Positions 55,934-64,000 of a stretch of DNA of 64,000 bases are shown piece after piece. Within the stretch, counting starts at the first letter, position 1; each line of letters opens with the position of its first letter. Source of the stretch: Termitidicoccus mucosus (GTDB taxonomy: Bacteria > Verrucomicrobiota > Verrucomicrobiia > Opitutales > Opitutaceae). The notes beneath the pieces are model-generated. The model did no database searches. It saw only the letters and a program-made list of their open reading frames with translations, and was not told the origin of the DNA. Where the stretch lies: contig NZ_CP109796.1 of assembly GCF_038725785.1 (NCBI RefSeq), positions 5,642,501 through 5,706,500 of the forward strand. The letters run 5' to 3'. The translations under genes and the position numbers were made by a program.

Positions 55934-56125
55934 GTTCGTCGCTATTTCCGATGTCTGAAAAAGCATGTTTTTCACGCAACGGCGCAACGAAAGGAGGCAT
56001 GGGAAATTTTCCATGAGAATCATTATTTGTTTCATTTTATTGAGATAAATATTTTGTAATTTTGCCATTCGTTGCGTCATCGCGTCGTTGCGTGAAAAAC
56101 AGCCATTCAAAATAGCGAGGAACCT
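55934..56125. mobile_element. MITE-like element, CGCTATTT shell (family E copy 2)
   Basis: Left end gttcgtcgctatttccgatg, right end reverse complement ggttcctcgctattttgaat. The core inverted repeat is tttttcacgcaacggcgcaa facing ttgcgtcatcgcgtcgttgc, unrelated to the cores of the copies at 43377 and 59723. The middle is AT-rich. No clear target duplication here. Confidence 0.85.
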
Positions 56126-56160
56126 CGGAAAGTGACGAAACCACCGGAAGTGTCGGATCG

Positions 56161-56236
56161 GGTGGCACGGGCGTCTCGCCCGTGGACGATGCGTATCATC
56201 GTCGGGTTGGGTGGCATGGGCGTCTCGCCCATGTTT
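56161..56236. repeat. Family F half units (two GGCACGGGCG hairpins)
   Basis: Two consecutive units ggtggcacgggcgtctcgcc (56161) and ggtggcatgggcgtctcgcc (56211), each a small hairpin, joined by a gacgatgcgtatcatcgtc hairpin. Related to 45021-45110. Lies in the 911-bp gap between gnd and the TonB receptor, which holds repeats only. Confidence 0.75.
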
Positions 56237-56406
56237 AGCACCGTCGCATGGGCCTGACCTTGCGAAGACGCGGCTCGCCGGAGCGGGGTATTTCCAGAGC
56301 GACGGCATGGCGGACTGTCGTTAGCCGCGTAACATCAATAGACTTGTTCGAAAATCCTGATTTCGCCGTGATTTAAAATTCAAGGCGCCTTGAAAAATGA
56401 CCGAAG

Positions 56407-56504
56407 GCGGTAGGGAGGCCTCTCCGAGGCCTCCGCGACCACGTCCCAATTTCCCCATGAAATTTCAAACCGCCCGCTCCGCCCGGCGGAGGCCTCCCTA
56501 CCTG
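56407..56504. repeat. Family H palindromic element (GGGAGGCCTC type), copy 1
   Basis: Left arm ggtagggaggcctctccgag (56409 on), right arm cggaggcctccctacc ending near 56502. Between them is tttccccatgaaatttcaaa, similar to the segment next to the core in family C elements. A half copy is at 59573-59612. Confidence 0.78.
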
Positions 56505-56777
56505 CTCCACATAGCATCAGTCACGGCAAAACAGGGTTTCCGAACAAGTCTGATGATTTCATTTCCTCCATGTATCCGCTGCCGTGCCTCTCCCCGGGCC
56601 ATCTTAGCATCCCGGAAATAAAGCCGGTTTTCTAAGAAGATGTTTGGGCCGTCATCTGCTTAAATAAACCCCATTCAATTGCTGGCTCCCCAGTGCTTGA
56701 TTCCCCAGGCAGGCGTCAGTTGCGCACCCCTGTCGCAATTGAGGTCTGCCCCTCCCCCCAACAAACCAACACGTATC

Positions 56778-59462
56778 ATGCAAACGAAAAAATTGTGCGC
56801 CCCGCACGTCATGCTTGCCGCACTCATGGCTTCATGTCTGCCTCCTGCCTTTGGGCAGGCTGTGCCCGCCCCCACCGCCACGTCTGATGACGAGGTGATT
56901 GTCCTGTCGGAATTCACGGTCGTAAGTTCAAGTCTCAGGGAAAGTATGATCACCGCCCAGGAGCGAAAACGGGAACGGTTCGAAATTTCCGACTCCATTG
57001 TCGCGGATGACATCAACAAACTCCCCGACTTTAGCGTCACCGACGCACTCTCGCGCATTTCCGGCATACAAATCGATCGTGAGCGTGGCGAGGGCAACGG
57101 CAACGTCGCCATTCGCGGCATATCCCAAACCGAGAGCCTGCTGAACGGCCGCGAGATTTTCAGCGCCGAAGGAGGAAGCCGCCAGTTCAATATGTCGGAA
57201 CTGCCGGCGGAAATGCTCGCCGGCATCGATGTCTATAAAAGTAGCGCCGCGAACATAATCGAAGGCGGCCTTGGCGGCACCATTGATGTCCGCCTGCGCC
57301 GTCCCTTTGACTTCAAGGGGCTGGAGGCGGTGGCCAGCGTCCGGGGCATTTATGGTGATCTGGTCGATGAAATGAAATTCCAGTATTCCGCCTTGGCCAG
57401 CAACCGCTTCAAGGTCGGGCGCGGTGAGCTGGGCATCCTTGTCAACTTCACTTATCAGGAGCGTTCATGGCGCGAGGATTTCATGAATCCCGGTACGCCC
57501 AAGACATACAACGTGTCTGGTTATGGTGACGTGCAAGTTCCCAATGGATCTTATGAAGGCGTCACCGCCGGAAGCCGCGAGCGCAGCGGTGTCAATGCTG
57601 TTGTCCAATACGTTCCTTTCAAGGGGCTGGAAATCTACGCCGAGGGCACCTTTTCCGAGTTGAAGACGGTGCAGGATACTTATGGCGTGTTTTTCACCCC
57701 GGCAAATGATTCCGGCATTGATCCAACCTCCCTTGTCCTGCATCCGGGCACCAAGGATGCGACAGTGGTCAGGTTTACGGATAAAGTTTCGGTGGGCACC
57801 TATGACACCGTCCGCGACACGATGGAGAAGCACCGTTTGTTTGCCATCGGTGCCAAGTGGAACAAGGACGCGCTTTCTCTCAAGGCGGATTTGAGCTACA
57901 CCGACGCCTACAGCGTTCTGCATCAGGAGGGGCTCAATACAGGAAATAATTTTGCCAGTGGCATAGACCTCCTCATCGACAATCGCGGAAAAGTCGCCTC
58001 CACCAGCACCGACGCAGACTTGGCGGACGCCAGTGACTATAGAATCACCAGCCTGTCTTATGTGGACCGGCCCTATAATGGCGATATGACGGCGTTGGCG
58101 GTGGATGCGGAATACAAGCTCTCGAAGGGATTTTTCACCTCGGTGCTGGCCGGCACGCGTTATGCGATGCGCAATGCCAATAATGGAAACGGCATGATTA
58201 ACACCGGCGGAGTGAATATCGCCACTGACGGCAGCTACACGCCCGTCAATGCCCACCTCTTCACCCAGCCCTATCCGGATTATTTTACCAGCGGCAACAA
58301 TGGTTCCGCCGCGTCACGGGGTGTCTGGCATGGAAACCAGAGCCTGATCCGGGGCAATATAGTCAAATTTCGCCAGGACTTTGGCATCACGGCTCCGCTG
58401 CCCACTGGGCCGAGCAATGGCATCATGGGGCGTTGGAATATTGATGAAGATACTCTGACGGGCTATGCGATGGGCAAATTCCAAGTCCGGGGAGTTTTTG
58501 ACGGGGCGGTGGGGTTGCGCTTTGCCCGCACGGAAGAGAATATAGACAGCGCCAGACAGGATAAGCTTCCTGACAATACCATAGTCCGCACGCCCCTCTC
58601 CGTGTCGAATAGTTATAATGACCTTCTGCCGAGCCTTAACACGCGTTTCTTCTTGCAGGACGATTTCTTCCTTCGCGTCTCCCTCTCCAAGACGTTGACC
58701 CGGCCCACCCTCCCGAGTCTGGCGCCGTCGCTCTCGCTCACGCAGATGGTTGAGGAAAGCCAGAACACGGGCAGTTCGGGCAATCCCGACCTCAAGCCGG
58801 TCCGCGCTTGGAATTATGATCTTTCACTGGAAAAGTATTTCTCCAAGTCGGCCTCCGCTTATCTGGCTTTGTTTTACAAGGATGTGGAGGGATATATCTC
58901 GGACACGAAAACCCCGGAAACTTACGACGGGCATACCTACATGATCTCCCGCCCGGCGAACATGGGCGATGGCAAGGTCAAGGGCTTCGAGCTCGGCGGC
59001 CAGATATTCCTTGATTTTCTGCCCGGCTGGTTGAGCGGTTTTGGCGCCCAGGCCAACTATACCTATGTGGACAGTGAGGTGGACAACGCCCAGTTCCCCA
59101 ACAAGGTGCCCTTGAACAATCTGTCGAAACACAGCTTTAACCTCATCCTCATGTATGAATACCAGAAGTTCTCCGCGAGGGTGGCTTACAACTGGCGCGA
59201 CAAGTTCTATGTCGGATCATTTACCTATCTGGACCTTAATACAACACCACCCACCGCCACCCTGTATCCCCAGTATATGGCGGATTACGGCTGGCTGGAT
59301 GCCTCCGTGTCGTATTCGTTTAACAAGCGCGTGCGCCTGTCCATTGACGGCACGAACCTGCTGAATACGATCCGCACCAAATATACGGGGCTCGAACACT
59401 TGAAAAACAACGCTTGGGTGAATGACGTGCAGTTTGTCGCCTCGCTCACCATCCGCCTGTAG
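56778..59462 (+). CDS. TonB-dependent receptor
   Basis: Outer-membrane active-transport channel, 894 residues. Start ATG 56778 gives signal peptide MQTKKLCAPHVMLAALMASC LPPAFGQA. An N-terminal TonB-box-like EVIVLSEFTVVSS is followed by the plug domain: DDINKLPDFSVTDALSRISG, IQIDRERGEGNGNVAIRGIS and GGLGGTIDVRLRRPFDF. The barrel ends in a typical C-terminal strand (VQFVASLTIRL). It resembles the receptors that Opitutaceae and Caulobacterales use for oligosaccharides. It is followed by GH2 and GH106-like glycosidase genes, so import of a plant or microbial glycan fragment is inferred. Confidence 0.93.
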   Translation: MQTKKLCAPHVMLAALMASCLPPAFGQAVPAPTATSDDEVIVLSEFTVVSSSLRESMITAQERKRERFEISDSIVADDINKLPDFSVTDALSRISGIQIDRERGEGNGNVAIRGISQTESLLNGREIFSAEGGSRQFNMSELPAEMLAGIDVYKSSAANIIEGGLGGTIDVRLRRPFDFKGLEAVASVRGIYGDLVDEMKFQYSALASNRFKVGRGELGILVNFTYQERSWREDFMNPGTPKTYNVSGYGDVQVPNGSYEGVTAGSRERSGVNAVVQYVPFKGLEIYAEGTFSELKTVQDTYGVFFTPANDSGIDPTSLVLHPGTKDATVVRFTDKVSVGTYDTVRDTMEKHRLFAIGAKWNKDALSLKADLSYTDAYSVLHQEGLNTGNNFASGIDLLIDNRGKVASTSTDADLADASDYRITSLSYVDRPYNGDMTALAVDAEYKLSKGFFTSVLAGTRYAMRNANNGNGMINTGGVNIATDGSYTPVNAHLFTQPYPDYFTSGNNGSAASRGVWHGNQSLIRGNIVKFRQDFGITAPLPTGPSNGIMGRWNIDEDTLTGYAMGKFQVRGVFDGAVGLRFARTEENIDSARQDKLPDNTIVRTPLSVSNSYNDLLPSLNTRFFLQDDFFLRVSLSKTLTRPTLPSLAPSLSLTQMVEESQNTGSSGNPDLKPVRAWNYDLSLEKYFSKSASAYLALFYKDVEGYISDTKTPETYDGHTYMISRPANMGDGKVKGFELGGQIFLDFLPGWLSGFGAQANYTYVDSEVDNAQFPNKVPLNNLSKHSFNLILMYEYQKFSARVAYNWRDKFYVGSFTYLDLNTTPPTATLYPQYMADYGWLDASVSYSFNKRVRLSIDGTNLLNTIRTKYTGLEHLKNNAWVNDVQFVASLTIRL

Positions 59463-59491
59463 TCAGAACGCAAACAGACAGTCCGATTGGA

Positions 59492-59530
59492 GCAACCTTG
59501 GCCGCGACCGGCAGCCAAGGTTGCGATTTT
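59492..59530 (+). terminator. Rho-independent terminator after TonB-dependent receptor gene
   Basis: Perfect 11-bp stem gcaaccttggc / gccaaggttgc (59492-59502 and 59514-59524), 11-nt loop, then gatttt. 29 bp after the stop codon. Confidence 0.85.
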
Positions 59531-59572
59531 CATAAGGGCGATTTGAAAAATCAAACACAGCATGACTCAAGG

Positions 59573-59718
59573 CAGGGAGGCCTCTCTGAGGCCTCCGCAA
59601 CCACGCTTGAAAATACCCATGATATCATTTTCCCATGAAAATATTTTTTCGATGGAGGGCCGAGCTCCTGCGAGGCCGTTGCCGGAGAACGTGACGTCCG
59701 ACCGTGGCGGCTCCATAA
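59573..59718. repeat. Joined half elements of families H and C
   Basis: 59573-59612 is the left half of a family H element (gcagggaggcctctctgagg). It runs into tatcattttcccatgaaaat (from about 59623) and then the left arm of a family C core (tggagggccgagctcctgcg at 59653). The right arm is decayed (accgtggcggctccataaat). This looks like a truncated or rearranged composite. Confidence 0.75.
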
Positions 59719-59722
59719 ATCT

Positions 59723-59926
59723 GGTTCCTCGCTTTTCGATGCCTGAAAAATTGTATTTATCACACAAAGGCACAAAGGACGGAAAAATCATGAAAGAATT
59801 TTTATGAATTTCACTAAATTAATAATTTCCTCGGAATACCCTTTTGATGTCCTGTCAGACCTGTCGCTTCGCTCGGGACTTTGCGCCTTTGTGCCTTTGT
59901 GTGATAAATATCCATTCAAAATAGCG
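59723..59926. mobile_element. MITE-like element, CGCTATTT shell (family E copy 3)
   Basis: Left end ggttcctcgcttttcgatgc, right end ccattcaaaatagcg (the last GAGGAACC is missing). Core arms ttatcacacaaaggcacaaa and its complement near 59886-59908. A short gtcctgtcagacctgtcgct region lies in the loop. With the previous entry it fills the gap of 600 bp between the receptor and GH2 genes; 59940-60062 shows a further GC-rich fragment and no gene. Confidence 0.82.
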
Positions 59927-60062
59927 CCTAAATTTATATTTAGGCCGGGCGAGACGTCCCCGCCGAGCTGCGGCTCAGCCGGAGGCTTCGCCCTACCTAT
60001 AATGCCTTTTTGTCCATAATTGGCATAACCGATAGACCTCATTCAACAACCGACAACCTCCT

Positions 60063-62471
60063 ATGCGATTTTTCCGAACGGCAGTGCTTGGGCTTTTTGC
60101 GTGCTGCATCAATCACGCCTTGGCGGCGCAGCGCGAGGTGGTGGATTGGAATTCCGGCTGGCTTTTCTCCATCGGCGCCGGAGCGGACGGCAATGCGCCC
60201 GGCGCGGAGGCGGACTCGTGGCGCGCCGTCGTCCTGCCGCATGACTGGAGCATCGAAAATCCCGTCAGCAAGGATGCCCCCTCCCTTGGGGACGGCGGTT
60301 TTTTCCAAACCGGGATCGGCTGGTATCGGCGCGATTTTGACGCGCCCGCAAGCTGGCGGGACAGGCAGGTAGTGATCGAATTTGAAGGTATTTATATGAA
60401 TGCCGGGGTGTGGCTGAACGGCGCCAGCATCGCGGGGCGGCCGTATGGCTACAGTTCGTTTTTCGTGGATCTCACGCCTCATCTGCGCATTGGCGGGAAA
60501 AACACGTTGCTCGTGCGCGCGGACAACAGTGCGCAGCCCAATTGCCGCTGGTACAGCGGCTCGGGCATCTACCGCCCGGTGAGGCTGCATGTGACGGCCC
60601 CGGTGCGCGTCGCCCCGTGGGGCGTGTTTGTCGCGACCACCCGGCTCGATGCCGAATCGGTCTCGGTCCGCGTGGAGACCACGGTGGCCAATGGCGGCAA
60701 ATCGGCCGCCGGCCTGTCCTTGGAAACGATCATCACGGATCCAGCCGGGCGCGAGGTCGCCAGGGTGGGCGCGGAGGGACGTGCCGCGCCCGGCGCGGAT
60801 TTCACGGCCGCGGCGACAGCCACCCTGGCAAATCCACAGCCGTGGTCGCCGGAGACGCCGGTGCTTTACCGCGCGGTCACGCGCGTGCGTTCGGGCGGGA
60901 GCGTGGTGGACGAGGTGGTCACGCCCTTCGGCGTGCGCACGGTGCGGGTGTCGGCGGAGCGGGGTTTTGAGCTTAACGGACGCCCGCTGAAACTCGCCGG
61001 CGGAAACGTCCACCACGATCACGGCCCGCTCGGCGCGGCGGCGTTTGCGCGCGCGGAGGAGCGCAAGGTGGAATTGCTCAAGGCCGCCGGCTTCAACGCC
61101 GCGCGGACCTCGCACAATCCGCCTTCGCCGGCGTTTCTCGACGCATGCGACCGCCTGGGCCTGCTGGTCATGGACGAGGCGTTCGACGGCTGGAAATCCG
61201 GAAAGAACCCGCACGACTACGGCGTGTGGTTTGACGAGTGGTGGCGGCGCGATCTCGACGCGATGGTCTTGCGCGACCGCAATCATCCCAGCGTCGTGCT
61301 GTGGAGTGTCGGCAACGAGATGTTTGAGCGCGGCAACGCCGACGGCCTCCGCATCGCGCACGCGCTCACGCGTCGTATCCGTAAAATTGATACGACGCGT
61401 CCGGTCACCGCCGGCGTCAATGGCATGGGCAAAGGCGGCGAGTGGTCCCGACTCGATCCGCTTTTTGCCGCGTTTGATGTCGCGGGTTACAACTACGAAC
61501 TCGGCCGCCACGCCGCCGACCACGAGCGACTGCCCCGGCGTGTCATCGTCGCGGCGGAGTCCTATTTGTCCGAAACCTTCGCAAACTGGGCCGCCGCGCA
61601 CAACCATGCATATGTGATTGGCGACTTTGTCTGGAGCGCGATTGATTATCTGGGCGAGGCCGGCATCGGGCGCGTGTTTCCGCCCGGCGAACCCATCGTC
61701 AAGCACTGGGAGGGCGGCCAGTGGCCGTGGCACGGCGCAGCCTGCGGAGACATTGATCTCACGGGCTTGCGCAAGCCGGGCTCCCATTATCGCAACATCG
61801 TCTGGGACCGGGGCGAAAAACTCCACGTCGCCGTGGCCGCACCCGCGCCCGGCGGCGAATGGGGCGTGTCGCCGTGGGCGCCGGAGCCCGTGCAGGCGCA
61901 CTGGACCTGGTCCGGACACGAAGGGGAGCCGCTCGCGGTCGAGGTGTATTCACGATATGATACCGTCCGGCTCTATCTCAACGGCGAATTGCTGGGAGAA
62001 AAACCGACCACGCGCGCGGAGGAGTTCAAGGCGGTCTTTTCGGTGCCCTACGCACCAGGAAAATTGGAGGCGGCCGGAGTGCGGGCCGGGCGCGAGACGG
62101 AGCGTTTCGCGCTGGTCACGGCCAGCGCGCCGGCGCGTCTGCGGTTGACGCCGGACCGCGGGCGGATCTCGGCCGACGGGCAGGATCTTTCCTTTGTGGT
62201 GGTCGAGGTGCTCGACGCCAACGGCGTGGTGGTGCCTTCCGCGGATCATTCCGTCCGCTACACGCTCGACGGCCCCGCCGCCCTTGCCGGCATCGGCAGC
62301 GCGGACCTCACCGATCGCGATTCCTATCGCGCGAATCCACGTCGTGTTTTCCAAGGCCGGGCCTTGGTGATCGTCCGGGCCGGCGATAAAGCCGGAACAG
62401 TCAAACTCACCGCCTCCGCGCCGGGCCTGCCTCCGGCGGAGTTCACCCTTTATATGGAATCATCCCGCTAA
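60063..62471 (+). CDS. Glycoside hydrolase family 2 (beta-galactosidase-like)
   Basis: 802 residues with signal peptide MRFFRTAVLGLFACCINHAL AAQ, so periplasmic or exported. The N-terminal jelly-roll has WLFSIGAGAD, LPHDWSIENPV, GIYMNAGVWLNGASIAGRPY and the immunoglobulin-like linker follows. The TIM barrel contains NGRPLKLAGGNVHHDHGPLG, the acid/base motif NHPSVVLWSVGNEMF (Glu near 419) and a nucleophile candidate in VIVAAESYLSET (near 498). C-terminal domains resemble DUF4982 and the invasin-like region (VVEVLDANGVVVPSADHSVR). Substrate may be beta-galactoside or beta-glucuronide. 5 bp before the next glycosidase gene. Confidence 0.92.
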   Translation: MRFFRTAVLGLFACCINHALAAQREVVDWNSGWLFSIGAGADGNAPGAEADSWRAVVLPHDWSIENPVSKDAPSLGDGGFFQTGIGWYRRDFDAPASWRDRQVVIEFEGIYMNAGVWLNGASIAGRPYGYSSFFVDLTPHLRIGGKNTLLVRADNSAQPNCRWYSGSGIYRPVRLHVTAPVRVAPWGVFVATTRLDAESVSVRVETTVANGGKSAAGLSLETIITDPAGREVARVGAEGRAAPGADFTAAATATLANPQPWSPETPVLYRAVTRVRSGGSVVDEVVTPFGVRTVRVSAERGFELNGRPLKLAGGNVHHDHGPLGAAAFARAEERKVELLKAAGFNAARTSHNPPSPAFLDACDRLGLLVMDEAFDGWKSGKNPHDYGVWFDEWWRRDLDAMVLRDRNHPSVVLWSVGNEMFERGNADGLRIAHALTRRIRKIDTTRPVTAGVNGMGKGGEWSRLDPLFAAFDVAGYNYELGRHAADHERLPRRVIVAAESYLSETFANWAAAHNHAYVIGDFVWSAIDYLGEAGIGRVFPPGEPIVKHWEGGQWPWHGAACGDIDLTGLRKPGSHYRNIVWDRGEKLHVAVAAPAPGGEWGVSPWAPEPVQAHWTWSGHEGEPLAVEVYSRYDTVRLYLNGELLGEKPTTRAEEFKAVFSVPYAPGKLEAAGVRAGRETERFALVTASAPARLRLTPDRGRISADGQDLSFVVVEVLDANGVVVPSADHSVRYTLDGPAALAGIGSADLTDRDSYRANPRRVFQGRALVIVRAGDKAGTVKLTASAPGLPPAEFTLYMESSR

Positions 62472-62476
62472 CCGCC

Positions 62477-64000
62477 ATGCCGACACCAACCAGCCATGCG
62501 TTTCTCGTCCGCGCTCTTGCGTTTTTTTTCATCGCGTTCGGATGCGGAGTGGCTTCCTCCATGCTGCGCGCGGGCGTTTCGGGTGGGACGTATCCGTTTG
62601 GCGGCGGGCTTGCGGAGGCGCGGCAGCGCGTAGCGCAGGCATCCTGCCTGCCGTCTTCTGCGGGCGCGCGCAGCGCGGCATTTTTTTCGGAAAAGAGTCA
62701 GCGGCGCTTCGCGCCTTTGGCCTCGACGGCAGGCAGGATGCCTGCGCTACGCGCGTTGCCGCGCGAAACTGAGATCGCGGGCAAAGGACATGGTGAAACA
62801 TTGGAGGCCGTTTTTCGCGAGCCACCCGAGGCGGCGCGACCGTGGGTGTTTTGGTATTGGATGAAGGCAAGTTCGTCCCGCGCGGGCATCACCGCCGACC
62901 TCGAGGCGATGAAGGCGGCCGGCATCGGCGGCGCGCATCTGGTGCCGATCCAGGGCGCGGCCAGGCCGCCCTTGTTCGATCCGCCGGCCGAGCAATTCAC
63001 CGAGGCGTGGTGGGACCATGTGCTATGGGCCTTCAAGGAGGCGGACCGGCTCGGGTTGAAGATCGGCATGCACGGAAGCGACGGCTACGCGACGGCGGGC
63101 GGCCCTTGGATCACGCCCGAACTTTCCATGCAAAAGGTCGTCTGGACCGCGACGCAGATCGAGGGCGGGCGCCGTGTCGAGCAGGCGTTGCCTCAACCCG
63201 AGACGAGCCAGGACTACTACCGCGACATCATCACGGTCGCGTATCCCGCGCCGCCGGGCGCCGGCATCAGCTCGCGCACGATCAAACCCCGCGTGACGAC
63301 CAGCCGCGCCGGAGTGGACGCGGGGACGCTGGCGGAGGGTGACGGTACGGTTTTCACGAGCGAGGAGGCGTGCTGGATTCAGTATGAATTTGAGCGGCCC
63401 TTTGCCTGCCGGGCGCTCACGGTGCGCATTCCGCGGACCAAGGGCATACAAACCGCCACCTATCACGCCAACCACCTCGCGGTCGAGGTCAGCGACGATG
63501 GACGCCGGTTTCGCAAGCTCGTGCAACTGGAGCCGCCGCGCCACGGCTGGCAGGATGGCGACGCCGATGTCACGCACGCCATCCCGGAGGTGACCGCGAA
63601 ATTTTTCCGTTTCGTCTTCGACCCGGAAAAGGCCACGCCGGGCGAGGAGGATCTCGACTCGGCCAAATGGAAACCCATGCTCAAGCTCACCGGCATCGAT
63701 TTGCTGGCCGAGTCGCGCCTGCATCATTACGAAAGCAAAACCGGCGAGGTATGGCGCGTGTCGCCGCCCACGCCGGCGAACCTCGTGCCCGCCGATGCTT
63801 GCGTGCCGCTGGAGAAGTGCGTTGACCTCACCGGTCGCGTCGGCGCCGACGGACGGCTGGCGTGGGATGCTCCGGTCGGAAACTGGACGGTATTGCGCAT
63901 CGGGCACACCTCCACGGGCGCGCGCAACGACCCCGCCGGCGCGCTCATCGGGCTCGAATGCGACAAGTTCAACCCCACCGCGGCGCGGCTCATGTTTGAC
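62477..64000 (+). CDS. GH106-like glycoside hydrolase (alpha-L-rhamnosidase family), partial at right edge
   Basis: 508 residues visible; the C-terminus is beyond the window. Start ATG 62477, 5 bp after the GH2 stop. The N-terminal hydrophobic region (ALAFFFIAFGCGVASSML) is a signal peptide. Family-like sequence begins near residue 110: ARPWVFWYWMKASSSRAGIT, ADLEAMKAAGIGGAHLVPIQ, WWDHVLWAFKEADRLGLKIG MHGSDGYATAGGPWITPELS. A galactose-binding-like region follows (SEEACWIQYEFERPFACRAL). Between the signal peptide and the mature part, residues about 48-96 are encoded by a family D element (62617-62764) in frame. No stop codon occurs to the end of the window. Confidence 0.82.
   Translation, partial: MPTPTSHAFLVRALAFFFIAFGCGVASSMLRAGVSGGTYPFGGGLAEARQRVAQASCLPSSAGARSAAFFSEKSQRRFAPLASTAGRMPALRALPRETEIAGKGHGETLEAVFREPPEAARPWVFWYWMKASSSRAGITADLEAMKAAGIGGAHLVPIQGAARPPLFDPPAEQFTEAWWDHVLWAFKEADRLGLKIGMHGSDGYATAGGPWITPELSMQKVVWTATQIEGGRRVEQALPQPETSQDYYRDIITVAYPAPPGAGISSRTIKPRVTTSRAGVDAGTLAEGDGTVFTSEEACWIQYEFERPFACRALTVRIPRTKGIQTATYHANHLAVEVSDDGRRFRKLVQLEPPRHGWQDGDADVTHAIPEVTAKFFRFVFDPEKATPGEEDLDSAKWKPMLKLTGIDLLAESRLHHYESKTGEVWRVSPPTPANLVPADACVPLEKCVDLTGRVGADGRLAWDAPVGNWTVLRIGHTSTGARNDPAGALIGLECDKFNPTAARLMFD
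62617..62764. repeat. Family D palindromic element (copy 2), within a CDS
   Basis: About 147 bp (49 codons). Left end gcgcggcagcgcgtagcgca, right end reverse complement gcgcggcaacgcgcgtagcg. Inner hairpins caggcatcctgcctg and gcggcgcttcgcgcc match the copies at 42162-42315 and 29270-29337. It is read in frame as ARQRVAQASCLPSSAGARSA and following within the GH106-like protein. Confidence 0.9.

Overview
The window looks like chromosomal DNA of a GC-rich Gram-negative bacterium, most probably a verrucomicrobial Opitutaceae-type organism. This is inference from gene content, not from a marker gene: an outer membrane is implied by an LptD-like protein, heptosyltransferases, an LpxL-like acyltransferase and a TonB-dependent receptor. 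Several proteins (a fused SecDF, a divergent long PurA, a GH106-like glycosidase beside a GH2 enzyme) fit Verrucomicrobiota. No rRNA, tRNA or CRISPR array was seen.

Layout. 1-2919: Na/Pi-type transporter (cut by the left edge) and an SsuBC/TauBC-type ABC pair. 3018-7932 (minus): yajC-secDF-recJ. 8025-10951: speA and a lipoprotein. 11037-12291: decayed IS element. 12368-16087: rpmH-rnpA-yidD-yidC and a YebC-family gene. 16312-19618 (minus): an SDR, then a phospholipid set (CDP-alcohol phosphatidyltransferase, PlsC, CdsA). 19775-25862: RNHCP protein, rmuC, rsmI, a small lipoprotein, a damaged cysteine desulfurase and a frameshifted recF. 25991-28001 (minus): OppF/OppD-type ATPases. 28143-38000: envelope glycan genes (two GT9 proteins, an LpxL-GT9 hybrid, other glycosyltransferases, with serS inside), ending in an AT-richer patch. 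38351-42071: tilS-ftsH. 42364-47378 (minus): DeoR regulator, fumC, lptD-like. 47701-50066: AraC regulator and L-rhamnose isomerase. 50346-55866: phospholipase D-like protein, purA, a small membrane protein, gnd. 56778-64000: TonB-dependent receptor, GH2 and GH106-like glycosidases (the last cut by the right edge), plausibly a glycan-use locus.

The most unusual feature is not a gene. The window is saturated with small palindromic elements of several families. One group has arms built from about four degenerate 7-nt units (often 31 nt) facing an inverted copy. Others are MITE-like: a conserved terminal shell around cores that differ from copy to copy, with visible target-site duplications (9-11 bp, 8 bp or 3 bp). 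Several lie inside genes without breaking the frame (rnpA, yidD, the phospholipase D gene, the GH106-like gene, probably rsmI and tilS), comparable in concept to Rickettsia palindromic elements. No transposase able to move them is visible here.
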